From Sphagnum compactum (taxonomy: Eukaryota > Bryophyta > Sphagnopsida > Sphagnales): a stretch of 64,000 nucleotides of DNA. The first letter of the stretch is position 1. Every line of letters begins with the position of its first letter. The stretch covers positions 7,347,495-7,411,494 of the forward strand of contig OZ234502.1 in NCBI GenBank assembly GCA_965153455.1, written 5' to 3'. This document shows, in pieces, positions 48,259 to 59,261 of the stretch. A program made the position numbers and the translations under genes. The notes below the pieces were generated by a model. The model was given only the letters and a program-made list of their open reading frames with translations. It was not told where the DNA came from and made no database searches.

Positions 48259-49499
48259 TTTTTTTGTTTAATAACTGTGACCCAAGTCTATGTTCTTTAT
48301 GTTGTGAAATTTTGTTTTTTATCAAAAGTTTGGTAAAAAAGGACATAAACTATTATTTAGTTTAAAACATGAAATCGAAGCTGATTTGTTCATCCTTGAA
48401 TCATGGGCAAAAGTGACAATATAGGTCGAGGAGGTTCAACTTATGGCCATGGAAATTATGAGCAACAAGTTAAGCCAAATTTGGTGCATAATTGAACTCA
48501 TAAAACAACACCATGAAGACCATAAACATGAGTCATTATGTTTGACCCCAAGTTTGCTTTTGGATTTTACATGTAATCCTAGGCACAAATTAGAGTTGGA
48601 TTTGTGGAAATTTAAAAAGTTTCAGAATGAAAAACTACAAGCAAGAAAGGGAAATAAAATGGCACATGTCAAATCATATGAAAAAATGTAAATAAAAAGT
48701 CTACAAAGAATAATAAGCGTTCATGAATAAGTTCATACTTGTTAAACCTTGTTGAAACCTTGAAATTTTTTAGAATCTAATGAAAAAAAATGTTGTAGTT
48801 TTTGAAAAAAATAAAAATAAATACATGTTTTATTTTTAGGATTAGTGTCTTAAATAGAACATTAACGTCAATGTTAGGAGAAGCTTATGATTCCCTTAGC
48901 ACATAGTTTCTAAAAGATAGGCAATAAACCCCATCACTAACATTAAGAGTTATTGGGCCAAGTTTACATATTGAAAGAATTGTTGAAAGACCTTTTGAAG
49001 AGCCTAACACTATAGGTGGAACCAAGAATGTTAATGTTGCAACTACGTAAACAATGGGAATAATCTAGACCCCAACTTGATCATGAACCTACGAATCAAC
49101 ATTAAAAGGTGATCACACCATAACAACATTTTTTCATCTGGCTTAATAAGAAGGATGAAACTCTAGATTATGCCAGAACCAACAATTTGCATGTCATGTG
49201 GAGTGGAAACGTCATTGATATTTATGATGGTTATGATCTTGTAAATGTTGTCTCTCAATCTAGGCATTTAAATAGGATACTTGCAAGGTTGAAGATGTTT
49301 GGTCCTTTTAGAGCGTTACACTAAGTGGATAAGTAAAATTTTATTACGAGTGCAATTCAAGCCATTGGAATTTTCTAGTTCATGAGCAAGAGTTTGAAAA
49401 TTAAATGATAGTTAATCAAGAAACTAATTAGCTTGGTGTGTTTTTTATATTTTAAAAGAAAAAAATAGTCAACATGGTTATTCCAATTTTTAGGGAAAA

Positions 49500-50280
49500 A
49501 CAAAGGTGAAGACCTTGAAGTGTTTTTAAAGGAATATAAAAGAACTTATATTGGTATTGGGTTTAAAACAACTATAAAGTGGCTTAATTTCTTTCCTGAA
49601 TTCTTAGAGGGTAAAACATCACATTGATTTGAACAATATATAGAATTATTGAAGGGATCATGGATTGACATAACTAAGGCCTTTGTGAAAGAATTTTTTG
49701 TGAAGAATGTCTACCAAAACTCAATATTTGAATTGAGTCAATTAAAGCAAGGGATTTTAAAATCAGTGAAAGAGTATAAAGAAAAAACAATGACATTACA
49801 TAATAAACTTTAGGGGTATTTTAGGGCATAAGGCCATGAAGGAATTAATCTAATTTTTGTTGGAATCAATGCATTGGTGTTTGAGCATTTCACCATTGGT
49901 TTGTTGTTAGAGCTGTGATAATAAGTGATATATGAACAAGTATAGACGTTTGATGAAGCGGCAAAGGTAGCCGAAATGAAAAAGGAGAATATGGAGGAAG
50001 TTTTGCGACCAACTATGCAATCCCTGGCTAAGGTAGTTCACTTTTCAACTAAACTAGAGTTGTGAAAACATCCAGAAGTGAATTCTCACATGGAGTCGAC
50101 CATGGAGTAGACGATAAATCAAATGAATTAGTTGAGTTTCCATCTATTATAACCAAAGGTTGGTAAAAGCAAAAATTTGGAGAAGGACTTGCTAATAGTT
50201 CAATGTTACAAGTGTCGAGAGATGGGACATTACTCAAAAGAATGTCGAAACTTGCCAGCCTTGCTTATTAAAAAAAATGT
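49500..50280 (+). pseudogene. Gypsy gag fragment with CCHC zinc knuckle
   Basis: Around 49,640-49,810 the reading is GSWIDITKAFVKEFFVKNVY and SVKEYKEKTMTLHNKL, typical of plant gag. At about 50,206-50,260 the segment CYKCREMGHYSKEC is a nucleocapsid zinc knuckle (C-x2-C-x4-H-x4-C). Stops interrupt the frame. Confidence 0.8.
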
Positions 50281-50629
50281 GAGTTTTTCTATTTGAAGGT
50301 TTTCTATAAAAGAGAAGGGCAAAGCTCAAGTATATTTAATCGAACCAATGAGTGAAAGGCGAGAAAAAACTTTGATGGGTTTGGAAAAAAACCTCAAAAT
50401 TCTCAAGGATGTGGTTGATGTCATGGCCCAAACTAAACAACCGATTGAAGACATTACAAGCATCCTTACACAAGTGTTAAAAGGTTCAAGGGAATGGTGA
50501 GGGCATTAAAAGAAAAAAAATCAAAGGCGGAGGTTTGGATTCCAAAACTTTCCAATTTCTGAAAATTCTAGTCCTTTTTCAATAGTGAAGGATGTGGGAT
50601 CATAAAAGGAAAACATCACCATTGGATAG

Positions 50630-51090
50630 TTGGTGACAATGGTGCCATCAATTCAAACGGAATTAAGGAAGGGGTTATTAGCACCTAAAATCCCAAAGGT
50701 ACCCACACCTTTGAATGTCATAGTAGTTGAGTGTGAATGTGATCCAATCATTGATGTGAAATGTAATGGATCATTATTACGCGAAGTGTCAGTGGATGGA
50801 AGGGTAGGAGTTAGTGTGATGATAATTCTTGCAATGAAATACTTGGGGTTGAGAATTGATACACTAGCCTTAGTAACCAAAAAAATGGCTAACAAATGAG
50901 TTGTTAGGCTAGAAGGAATAATTAGTGTTGCAATCACTGTAATGACGGTTTCCACCATTGTGGATTTCCATGTGGTATTAGAGGAAGATGGGACTTACCT
51001 AATGATACAACTAAGTAGGCCTTGGTTAATAAAATCACATGCAAGGAACTATTGGGACGAAGGATACATGACCATTGGAATTCATCCTAA
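50630..51090 (+). pseudogene. Gypsy protease region fragment
   Basis: Reads DVKCNGSLLREVSVDGRVGV then SVMIILAMKYLGL, resembling the aspartic protease region (D-G-G-A/S-x-V-N-x-M). The second glycine of the site has changed. A stop at 50,897 splits it. Confidence 0.65.
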
Positions 51091-51449
51091 CTAATAGAAA
51101 ATTCCATTTGTAAATTTTGTGAAGAGTTTTGAAACAATGAATGAGTATGATGATGAATCAGAAATAGACCAAAGCTCTAGTTTTAAAAAGATTTACACAA
51201 ATGACTTTAGTGAAGAAGAAGTGGGGTTATATGCTTTGGAAGTAATCCCCAAGGTTGGAGCTTTGTTTCAAGTATATCAAGGAATTCGAAGAGATAATGA
51301 CCAATTAACTCCACATGTGTTAACAAATGGAGAAATCATGGAAGGGTGAATAAGATTCAATGGGGACCATACCTTCATCTTGAGGGAAAAAAAAAAAAGA
51401 TTTATTACGTAAATATATTCATTTGTTTATTTTTAACTACAAGGACTTT

Positions 51450-52260
51450 AGGGAAGTCACCATGGAGCAACACAAAATTGAATTGTTACCGAATGCCAAA
51501 TTGGTTAGGACCAAGCAAGGGAGGTGGAATCCAAAATACGCTGCAATGGTGAAAGAAGAATTTAACAAGTTGTTGGAAGCAAGGTTGATTAAACTTGTGG
51601 AGACAATTGAATGAATTTCTCCTGTGGTATTAGCATTAAATAAAATGGCAAGTTGAAGGTATTTGTCAATTACAAAACTTTAAACAAGGTGACTAAGAAA
51701 GATCAATATTTTTTGTCATTTTGTGAAGAAATTTTGGAAGAGATAGTAGGGCACAAAATGTACACATTCAAAGATGGGTACAAGGACTACCACCAAATGA
51801 AAATTGCTCCAAAGGACCAATTGAAAACCACATTCACCACACCATGGGGAACATTTTGTTACACAATAATGCCTTTTGGTTTCTGCAATGCTCTAGGGAC
51901 ATTTCAACATTTGATGAACAAGGTCTTTGAACCATTCTTGGGCCTTTTTTTTACGAGTTTTCATTGATGACTTTGGATTTTATAATGATAGAGCTTTTCA
52001 CCTTGCGAAATTTAAGTTAGTCCTTCAACGTTTGGATGGTTCAGGAATGATTTTGAACCTTGAGAAAACCATAATTGGTTTTTCAAAAGGGAGGATGGTC
52101 AGGCACATTGTGTCAAAGGATGGGGTAGCAATAAATCTCAAGAAGTTTGATAAGATTTCAAAACTTCCTTTCTCCACCACAAAAAAACCCTTCAAGGTTT
52201 TTTGGGGATGGTGGGTTACTATTGAAGGTTCATACACATGTTTGAGGCCAAAGCACGTCC
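51450..52260 (+). pseudogene. Gypsy reverse transcriptase fragment
   Basis: Reads MKVFVNYKTLNKVTKKDQYF, FKDGYKDYHQMKIAPKDQLK, TTFTTPWGTFCYTIMPFGFC and, after a frameshift, RVFIDDFGF with the catalytic F-I-D-D at 51,960-51,971. NLEKTIIGFSKGRMVRHIVS follows. These are the canonical gypsy RT blocks, in at least three frames. Confidence 0.9.
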
Positions 52261-52269
52261 TTTAACATG

Positions 52270-52900
52270 ATTCTTGGAAAAGGATGCACCTACACCAATG
52301 GAGCATGAGGTGTCAAAGCATGCATTTGAAAAACTCAAATTAACTCTTCAAACTACATTAATCCTTCAAACTCTAGATTGGAACAAACAATTTTTAATAT
52401 ATTATGATGCATATGGAAAAGTGGTGAGGAACACACTATCCCAATTGGATGAAAATGTGCACGACCATCCCATTCATTTTGTTAACATGCAATTAATTTC
52501 AGTAAAGAAAAATTATACTGACTAAACAAAAAGGTTTTATAGTTATTTCTTTTTAAAAAAAATTCGCCATTACTTGTTAGGTTACAAAGCCAAGATTATG
52601 ACAAATTACAAGGCCTTAACCTACTTGGTCAACAAGTCCAACCCAAATGGTTGACTTGCTAAATGGTGTTGTTAATGGAGGAATTTGACCTCGACATTGT
52701 CCATCGACCGAGAAAGCGGCATGGCAATGTTGATGGCCTTACAAGGGTGTATGAAGGAGTGGGTGATGGTTTAGAGGATGATGATTTTCTAGATGCAACA
52801 ATCATCAATGTAAAAAAGGTGGTTAAGGAATATCGAAAAACCATTCAATACTTGGATGACATGAAGTTTTTAATTAGAACCACAAAGGTAATGTAAACAT
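52270..52900 (+). pseudogene. Gypsy RNase H fragment
   Basis: FEKLKLTLQTTLILQTLDWN and KQFLIYYDAYGKVVRNTLSQ, followed later by LLMEEFDLDIVHRPRKRHGN, match the RNase H part of gypsy polyproteins. Frames are interrupted. Confidence 0.8.
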
Positions 52901-52959
52901 GAATTGTGCACAAGAGTCAAAATTATTTGATAATAGGGGACCAACTTTACTTACAAGGA

Positions 52960-54080
52960 AGCGATGGTGTTTTGCGACAAACCATTGGATAGGGTGAAAC
53001 CTCACACTTTTTGTATGAATTTCATGATGGGTTCTCTGGAGGCCATTTTGCGAGACAAATCACAGCAAAAAAAACTTTATAGGTAGGTTAGTATTGGCCA
53101 ACCTTCTTCAACGATGCCCATGATTATTGCAAAAGTTGTGATGTATGTCAAGCTTATGCATAAAGGTCTATTATGAATGGCCTTTTGCACCCCATACCAC
53201 CTTTGGGACCTTTTGAAAAATGTGAGTTGATTTAATGGGGCCATTGTCGGTGATTGGGAAAGGGCATTGATTCATTATGGTTACCACAAACCACCTCATA
53301 AAATTTGTAGAAATATGTGCATTGAAGTCCTAGGTGAAACAAAAGATAACACGATTTCTGTATGAGGAAATTTTTACCCGATTTGGGACACCACTCAAAG
53401 TTGTTTCTGATAATGGTCGTTAGTTTTTGAGTGAAATCGTGGAAAACTTGTTAACACGCCTTGTAGTGGAACATAGGTTTACCACTATGTATAAGCCGAC
53501 ACCAATGGCCTAATAGAATGGACCAATAGAACATTGTGTTCCATGTTGGCAAAAGAGGTTGAGGTTCATGTAAACATTTGTGATTAGGATTCAAGATTCA
53601 CCATGTTGTGTGGGTTTACAACACCATATATGCAATTGTCATGGAGTATTCACTTTTTTGTTTAACCTATGGGATGGAGGTTATTTTACCCATTGAGTTA
53701 GAAGTAATGACCTTACACATCGACACAATGATGAAACTTCCTTTGGATGAATCTTAGTGCCATTGATTATTGATTATTGCAATTTAATGAGTTGGATGAA
53801 TTGTAGTTGAGAGCATGCTAATCCATTGAGGATTTGTAAATTCAACAAAAGAAAACTTTTGATAAGAAGGTGAAACAGAGGGAGTTCAAGAAAGGTGACC
53901 TTGTAATGATGTTTGACGCATGACATCATTGTAAGGCTTACAAAAAATTATTATCCAAATAATTTGGACCTTTTGTCATTAAGAGTGTTTGTAAATAATG
54001 GATTTTATGAATTCGAAAGTGTTGATGGTTCACCATATTTATATCGTGTTAATCATGATAAGTTGAAAAAGGTTTTGGAT
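52960..54080 (+). pseudogene. Gypsy integrase fragment
   Basis: Around 53,010-53,165 is FHDGFSGGHFARQITAKKTL and YWPTFFNDAHDYCKSCDVCQ, the H-H-C-C zinc-binding region. Around 53,860-54,000 is FDKKVKQREFKKGDLVMMFD and FGPFVIKSV, the GPF region of the integrase C-terminus. Many stops intervene. Confidence 0.8.
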
Positions 54081-54122
54081 ATGTGATTCTAAAGATGGAA
54101 TCCATAATAAATTTAGAAGTGA

Positions 54123-54721
54123 TGTAATTTGATGTAATTAGATTATTACTTATGTAATTATCTAATGTTTAAATTTGGTAATTTACTTAGTGGATGGATT
54201 TCATAATTTAATTATGTTTGGCAAGTCATCACCAATAAATCATCGTTTCAATTAATGTGTATGACTTTCACATGATAATTCATGTGAAAAATCTTTCCCA
54301 CATTATTGTGCATTGACTATATTCATGTGGAAAGTCTTTTCCACATTAATGTGCATGTTGAATCACATGGGAATCATGTGATGTGTAAACTTTAAGAATT
54401 TTTTTGCTTAGTTTCTTTTGGTTAATATATAAGTGAATGTTTGTGATTTTTGGAAACACTTTCACTTGAGGAGAATAAATTGTTGCATGAGTGCAAAGTT
54501 TTATGAAATAGAATTGTGAAAGGAATTGAAATTTTAATCTTCAAAGGTTTTGGCATAGTTTATGATTGTGTGAAATTCATGGTAGGAGAATGGCATGGCA
54601 TAATAGTTACACAAAGAAAATAGAAAAGTAAAAAGATATTTGTGTAAACAATAACATATATTTTCATAGCTACGTAATAAACATACATAGTTTCAATCTT
54701 AAACTTGCTTGTTGGTTTACA
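54123..54721 (+). repeat. Gypsy 3' LTR
   Basis: 599 bp, matches the 5' LTR except for fewer 52-bp units and scattered changes. Confidence 0.85.
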
Positions 54722-54980
54722 GTACCAAGGTAGCTTTTGATTCACCTTGGCCATGTTAAAGGAAACCTTGGTGCAAAGGGGCACAATGAATAAGAACCCA
54801 CTAGTGCACCATCCGTTGGATGCATGTTATCACTCAATTATGGATGAACTTCAACTGAATTAATATTTGGTTTCACCTTGGTAACTAATTTTGTAAGAAA
54901 TAGGTCTACATATAAGTAGATAGGTAAAAAAATAAGTAACTATTAAATAAACAAATGGTTTATACATAAATAATGGTTTT

Positions 54981-55036
54981 TTTACTACCTACCTACTAAC
55001 AACTTGCTTGTGGGTTGTTAGTAGGTAAGTAGTAAA
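54981..55036. repeat. Near-perfect inverted repeat, 23-bp arms
   Basis: Arms 54,981-55,003 and 55,014-55,036 (core CTACTAACAAC / GTTGTTAGTAG) differ at one position, with a 10-base spacer. Confidence 0.85.
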
Positions 55037-55520
55037 GAAAGCAATGGAGTTAACCACCATGGTTAGCTAGGGAGTTGAAACTCAATAGAAAATTGTCTCC
55101 TAACCATTTACCATCCATCCTTCATGTTGCACTAGTGAATGCTGGTCCACTATGGCCGGTACAAAGGGTGTGGACACTCTTACAGTGGAAAGATCATTTA
55201 AAAGACCAATACAACTGCTTTCAGCGGTCAATAAAGCTCAAGGCCATGGGCTTTACCAGAATAAGGGTCCATGCAAGGTGGAGGTGAGAGTGGACTGAAT
55301 CTTGGGAATGCCCATGGCCAAGGGCTTCATTGTGTGTAAAGACTCATAAAATGGGCATAAGTCCTTGCAATGACAACATTATCTAGCATTAGGCTACTAA
55401 GAAAATTTAGCCAGGTCTGTAGCTATATCAAGAAGGCCAAGGAATAAAGCCCAAGCCCATGCTTGACATCATTAACAAAGTTTGACAGGTTTACATGGAG
55501 GCCATCTGCATATATATTCT
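55037..55520. other. Intergenic DNA, nothing recognised
   Basis: The open frame 55,075-55,287 has no recognisable family. No element ends seen. Confidence 0.45.
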
Positions 55521-55522
55521 AT

Positions 55523-55552
55523 CTAGTTTGAACCCCGTGCGTAATGCACAGG
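55523..55552 (-). mobile_element. Possible Helitron-like 3' terminus
   Basis: On the minus strand a CCTGTGC-ATTAC-GCACGGG hairpin (55,552-55,534) is followed after seven bases by CTAG (55,526-55,523), the layout of Helitron 3' ends. The base after CTAG is A rather than the expected T, and no 5' end was found. Confidence 0.3.
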
Positions 55553-55559
55553 TGTGTTA

Positions 55560-56380
55560 TTTCAACAATGTTTTGTTCATGTTTTAGTTTTTTTTAAAAA
55601 AAATTATCTTTTTTATTTTTTTATTTTTATGTGTTTTCTATTTTTATTATTATTTTGTATAGTAAAAATAAAGTGTTTCTTTTTCACTTTTGTATTTTTG
55701 TTTATTTGGATGCAAGTTTGAAGTTTGGAGAAAGAAGACAGAAGACACACCTCATTCTTTTTCAAGTAGGGTTTTTCTTCATTATTATAAGTTTTATTTT
55801 TTCTTATTTTCTACTCTTTATTTGGTTTCTTCTTTTTTGTAATTTTTTTCTTTTAAAATGATTTTACTGTATTTCCCTTTCCTTGTTTCATTTGTTTCCA
55901 TTCCTTTTTTATAGTTTTTGTGTTTTTACTTTTTTTTGTTTATGTTTGTTTCATGTTTTAATTTTTTCTATTCTTATTTTGTCTATCTTCATTTTATTTT
56001 ATTTTAATGCGTTTATTTATTTATTTAGTTTCTATTTTCTTTTCCAAAAAAATTCTAGTTTTTCTAATATGTTTTATAATAAAAATAATTAAAAAAAACT
56101 TTTTTATTTTTGTTTGATTAGATGCAGGTTTGAAGTTTGGAGAAAGAAGACAAACCTCATTTTTTTTTCAAGTATGGTTTTCTTTCTCTTTCTTTTGCTC
56201 TCTGTTTTGTTTCTTATTTTTTGTCATCTATTTTTTAATTTTCTTTTAAGATTATTTTACTGTATTTCCCTTTTTTGTTTCATGTTTAAGTGTTTACAAA
56301 AAGTTTCTAATTGTTAAAGTGTTTTTCTGTTTTTATTTTTTTTCTAGTTTTTTCCCTTTTAAAAACATATATTTGTTCTG
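55560..56380. repeat. T-rich block with internal 412-bp duplication
   Basis: Strongly T-rich on the + strand. GATGCAAGTTTGAAGTTTGG at 55,709 recurs as GATGCAGGTTTGAAGTTTGG at 56,121; both continue AGAAAGAAGACA and later TTTTTCAAGTA. Open frames here are F/L/S-rich shadows of the T tracts. Confidence 0.7.
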
Positions 56381-56382
56381 TT

Positions 56383-56440
56383 TGGATGGATGACGAGACG
56401 GATGACGGGATGGATGACAGACGGATGAATGGATGAAAAG
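56383..56440. repeat. GGATGACG-type minisatellite
   Basis: About five units of roughly 12 bp (GGATGACGAGAC, GGATGACGGGAT and variants), followed by a GGATGAA/TTCATCC inverted repeat. Confidence 0.75.
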
Positions 56441-56971
56441 TTTCATTTCATCCCGACGTCCTTTACTATATGTAATTGGGCCATGCCTTTAGGCAAGGAC
56501 TACACACCTGGGTCTCTAGCATTAGAAATAGCTTGGACCTCGTGGTGAAAAATAGGTGATGTTCAAGTATACGTATAAATAGTACATGATAATTTAGAAA
56601 TAGCTTTAAAAGGCTAGAACTTAAAGCTCTCCAAGTAAGTAAAAAGAAGCAAACGATTGGATACTTCATTTATTTCAAAGATATACTCATAAGTATACGT
56701 ATTTTGATTAACAATTTATGTAACTCATTTTATCTCCTTCTTGTGCAATGTTGGTGTAGTTGTAATTTTAGTGTTTCCTTAAGAAATATAAGGTGTTGCA
56801 CACATTATAAATCATGTAGTCTGAAATGTAATTATAATTAAAAGCTAAATAAAATAATGAAAATATCACCAAATAATTATAATAAAAAATTATAAATATA
56901 AATATAATAATTTTTAAAAATAAAAAATGGGATATGGCTGTACTGGACACCTTTTTCTTAAGAGACAAAAC

Positions 56972-57040
56972 CCAATAAGAGCATTGTGAGAGGTAAAGTG
57001 GACAAGGGAAGTAAGGTTCGAGTCCCAGAATTACACCCCA
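56972..57040 (+). repeat. Possible tRNA-derived SINE fragment
   Basis: GGTTCGAGTCCC at 57,015-57,026 is a perfect pol III B-box (GGTTCGANNCC). An A-box-like AGCATTGTGAGAGGT lies about 40 bases upstream but is weak. No cloverleaf folds, so it is not called a tRNA. Confidence 0.35.
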
Positions 57041-57911
57041 AGAATGCCCCCAATGCAGAGGAGCAGATCACCTCACCCGGAAATAGAGGTGGTTGGTCCC
57101 CACATCCCCCGGCCTCTCCTAACTCCCTCCCAAAACTGGGGTTGAAGAGGCACCAAAGAGGGGGTAGAAAACGCAGAGAATATGGGATATGGTGGGCCAG
57201 GAATGTTGTGGACCTACCTTTTGTTGCTCCCCAGAGACTGGTTTGGTTTGGTTTCACGGATCATTCTGACCTCTTTGAAGATCACATTTTCCCCATCTCT
57301 CACAGGCCTCATGTTCGTTCTTCTTCCACATTTGAGGTCCAACTCCCCCTGACTTGTGTTTTCTCGAATGCAGAGTTAGTTCTCTGGTGTTCTTCCCATT
57401 TTTCTTCCTATCCTGGAATTTTTTAGAACCTTTGGAATCGGAGTTGGAATCAGGTCCATGAGATGAGAGTGTGATTGAACTTCTCGGGTTTCCATCTGTT
57501 GACTTTTTGGGATTCTCTGGGATCTTTGGGGATTGGGCTTAAGGGAAGAGGGCGGGGATGGAGGGGGATTTGGGGTTCTTGACAGATATCCAGATTTCTT
57601 CTTCTTCTCAACAGTTAGTTTGATGGCTAGTTTGATGTGAAGGTTCTTTGCAGCTGTAGCAGTTCATTGGGGGTTTTTGGTTTGTTTTGGTATGGTTTTA
57701 GTGCTGGTGTTGGTGCTACTACAACGAAGTTTTATAACTGGTTTTTGACGATTGGTATTGTAAGGTTTCTGTCTTGTGGGGGGGCCGGGGTTTTGTGTTC
57801 TTTTCTGTGGGTGTTGAGAGTGAAGAGCTTGATGTGAACAAGGCAGCAGTCTTGGACAACAATAAAAATACTACCGTTGTTCTGTTGAGAGGTTTTGTGG
57901 GATTTAGAGAG
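57040..57911 (+). promoter_or_regulatory. Presumed promoter and leader of the CH-LysM gene
   Basis: No clear TATA box. The region from about 57,230 is less AT-rich, with a G-rich run at 57,778-57,790. Several upstream ATGs are present (for example in ATGAGATGAGAG near 57,460), so either the start site is close to the CDS or a leader intron removes them. Confidence 0.35.
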
Positions 57912-59261
57912 ATGGAAGGAAATATCACACCAAAAGGTTCAGTATCATTTAGAGACTCAGATGTGGAGTTTCTGCAGACCCAAGCAAGGGAATGGCTGGA
58001 AGCAATGCTTGGTGAGAAGCTTGAGCAGGAGGGAAGAAGCCTAGCGGAAATTCTTGCAAATGGTGCAATATTGTACAGAGTTTCACAGCTGATGAAGGAA
58101 CTAATTCGAACAAAATTGGGCAACAACAAGAACAACAACAATATTGCACCATCCGACATCCTCCACTCACCAGGAAGCAGCAAGATGCTAGCATCTCCAA
58201 ACATTGTAGTAAGCAAAGGCAACAAGAACAGTCAAAAGTACCTGCCATATTCCTATGTGGAAGCTTTCTTGAAGGTGAGCAAAGACATGGTAGGCTTACT
58301 GGATGTGGATTTGTTCAACCCTTCAGATGCTGTAGACATGAAGGACATTCGTAGAGTGTGTGTCTGTCTCAGGAGATTGTCAAAGAAAGCTCGAGCTCAG
58401 CAGTTGCCTGTACCTGACTTTGATAACGTAGCTCAGACCATGACAACTCCAATTCATAAGCTGGCTATGCCTACTGAGTTTGTGCATGGCCTCAAAGAGT
58501 CTCTCCAGAAATCTGCTTCCAAGTCTTATTATAATACCTCGGACTTGATCATCAGCAAGGAGACTTCTTCTACTATTGCAGATTTGAGGAAACCAGAAGC
58601 GCAAAGCAGCTTTGTAGGCAACGGTAGTAACAATGGGTTTGAGGAAAGCGAGAAGGCTGGAGTTTCGGAGGAGTTGCTTTATGAGGAGCAGCAGTCTTCT
58701 GGCGACAGCAACAAACCGTCGTCTATACCTTCGCTTCCTGCTTTCCTTCACACTGAACAAGAGCGAACAAGAGCCGAAGAAGATGAGCCTCAAGACACCA
58801 GAGACTATTCAAGAGACCGCAAATCTTCCATTTTCCACAGGGAAGAAGAAGAGAAGCGGACAGGGGAAGAAGAAGAAGAAGAAGCCCGTCCATCGTATGC
58901 TACAACTGAGCAGCAGGGGTTTGGAAGCAGCAGCAGCAGCAAGCTTCCTCGAACTACGAGTACTACTTCCTCGAAGAGTGGTCAAGAAACTGCTGCGAGG
59001 GGTAAGAAAGGCGGGAAACGGAAGACGACTCTGCCATGGTTTCCAGTCTTGGCAGGAGTGGTGGTCTTTGTGGGCACTTTCTTGGCGCTCACTTTGAGGG
59101 CCCAGAGGCAACAGGAACATGACTACGAGGTCAAGAAAGGCGACACGCTCTCACTGATTTCCAGACGTGCTGGTAAAAGCAATTGGCAAGAGCTGGTGCA
59201 CAGCAACCCGCACATCAGTAACCCTGATCTCATCTACCCTTCTGAGCGTCTCAAGCTCTGA
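57912..59261 (+). CDS. CH-domain / transmembrane / LysM fusion protein, 449 aa
   Basis: Single open frame in moderately GC-rich DNA. Residues about 18-160 resemble a calponin-homology domain: QAREWLEAMLGEKL, then SLAEILANGAILYRVSQLM, and YSYVEAFLKVSKDMVGLLDV to DIRRVCVCLRRLSKKA, interrupted by an Asn-rich loop (71-77). Residues about 200-360 are low-complexity, acidic and serine-rich. RGKKGGKRK (363-371) precedes a hydrophobic helix LPWFPVLAGVVVFVGTFLAL (374-393). Residues 404-449 are a LysM domain: YEVKKGDTLSLISRRAG, NWQELVHSNPHI, PDLIYPSERLKL. The basic stretch before the helix predicts a cytosolic CH part and a lumenal or extracellular LysM. CH domains bind actin or microtubules and LysM binds N-acetylglucosamine glycans, so a membrane bridge is possible (inference). 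ATG 57,912 is the first in frame; the open frame runs 46 codons further up without ATG. I know of no named family with this architecture. Confidence 0.85.
   Translation: MEGNITPKGSVSFRDSDVEFLQTQAREWLEAMLGEKLEQEGRSLAEILANGAILYRVSQLMKELIRTKLGNNKNNNNIAPSDILHSPGSSKMLASPNIVVSKGNKNSQKYLPYSYVEAFLKVSKDMVGLLDVDLFNPSDAVDMKDIRRVCVCLRRLSKKARAQQLPVPDFDNVAQTMTTPIHKLAMPTEFVHGLKESLQKSASKSYYNTSDLIISKETSSTIADLRKPEAQSSFVGNGSNNGFEESEKAGVSEELLYEEQQSSGDSNKPSSIPSLPAFLHTEQERTRAEEDEPQDTRDYSRDRKSSIFHREEEEKRTGEEEEEEARPSYATTEQQGFGSSSSSKLPRTTSTTSSKSGQETAARGKKGGKRKTTLPWFPVLAGVVVFVGTFLALTLRAQRQQEHDYEVKKGDTLSLISRRAGKSNWQELVHSNPHISNPDLIYPSERLKL

Larger units (their letters stand above)
47594..54721 (+). mobile_element. Degenerate Ty3/gypsy LTR retrotransposon, both LTRs present
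   Basis: LTRs 47,594-48,258 (665 bp) and 54,123-54,721 (599 bp) start TGTAA(C/T)TTGATGTAATTAG and end TTGGTTTACA. Flanking GTAT and GTAC suggest a 4-bp target duplication with one change. Internal order is gag with zinc knuckle, protease, reverse transcriptase, RNase H, integrase, the gypsy order. Every domain is broken by stops or frameshifts. No convincing primer-binding site follows the 5' LTR. Confidence 0.9.

Noticed and set aside
56986-57426. 146-codon + strand ORF as a gene
   Set aside because: Runs from a SINE-like sequence into the presumed promoter; no domain and no good start.
57774-57911. 46-codon N-terminal extension of the CH-LysM protein
   Set aside because: It starts at TTG and has no ATG; sequence is not domain-like. 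ATG 57,912 is the better start.
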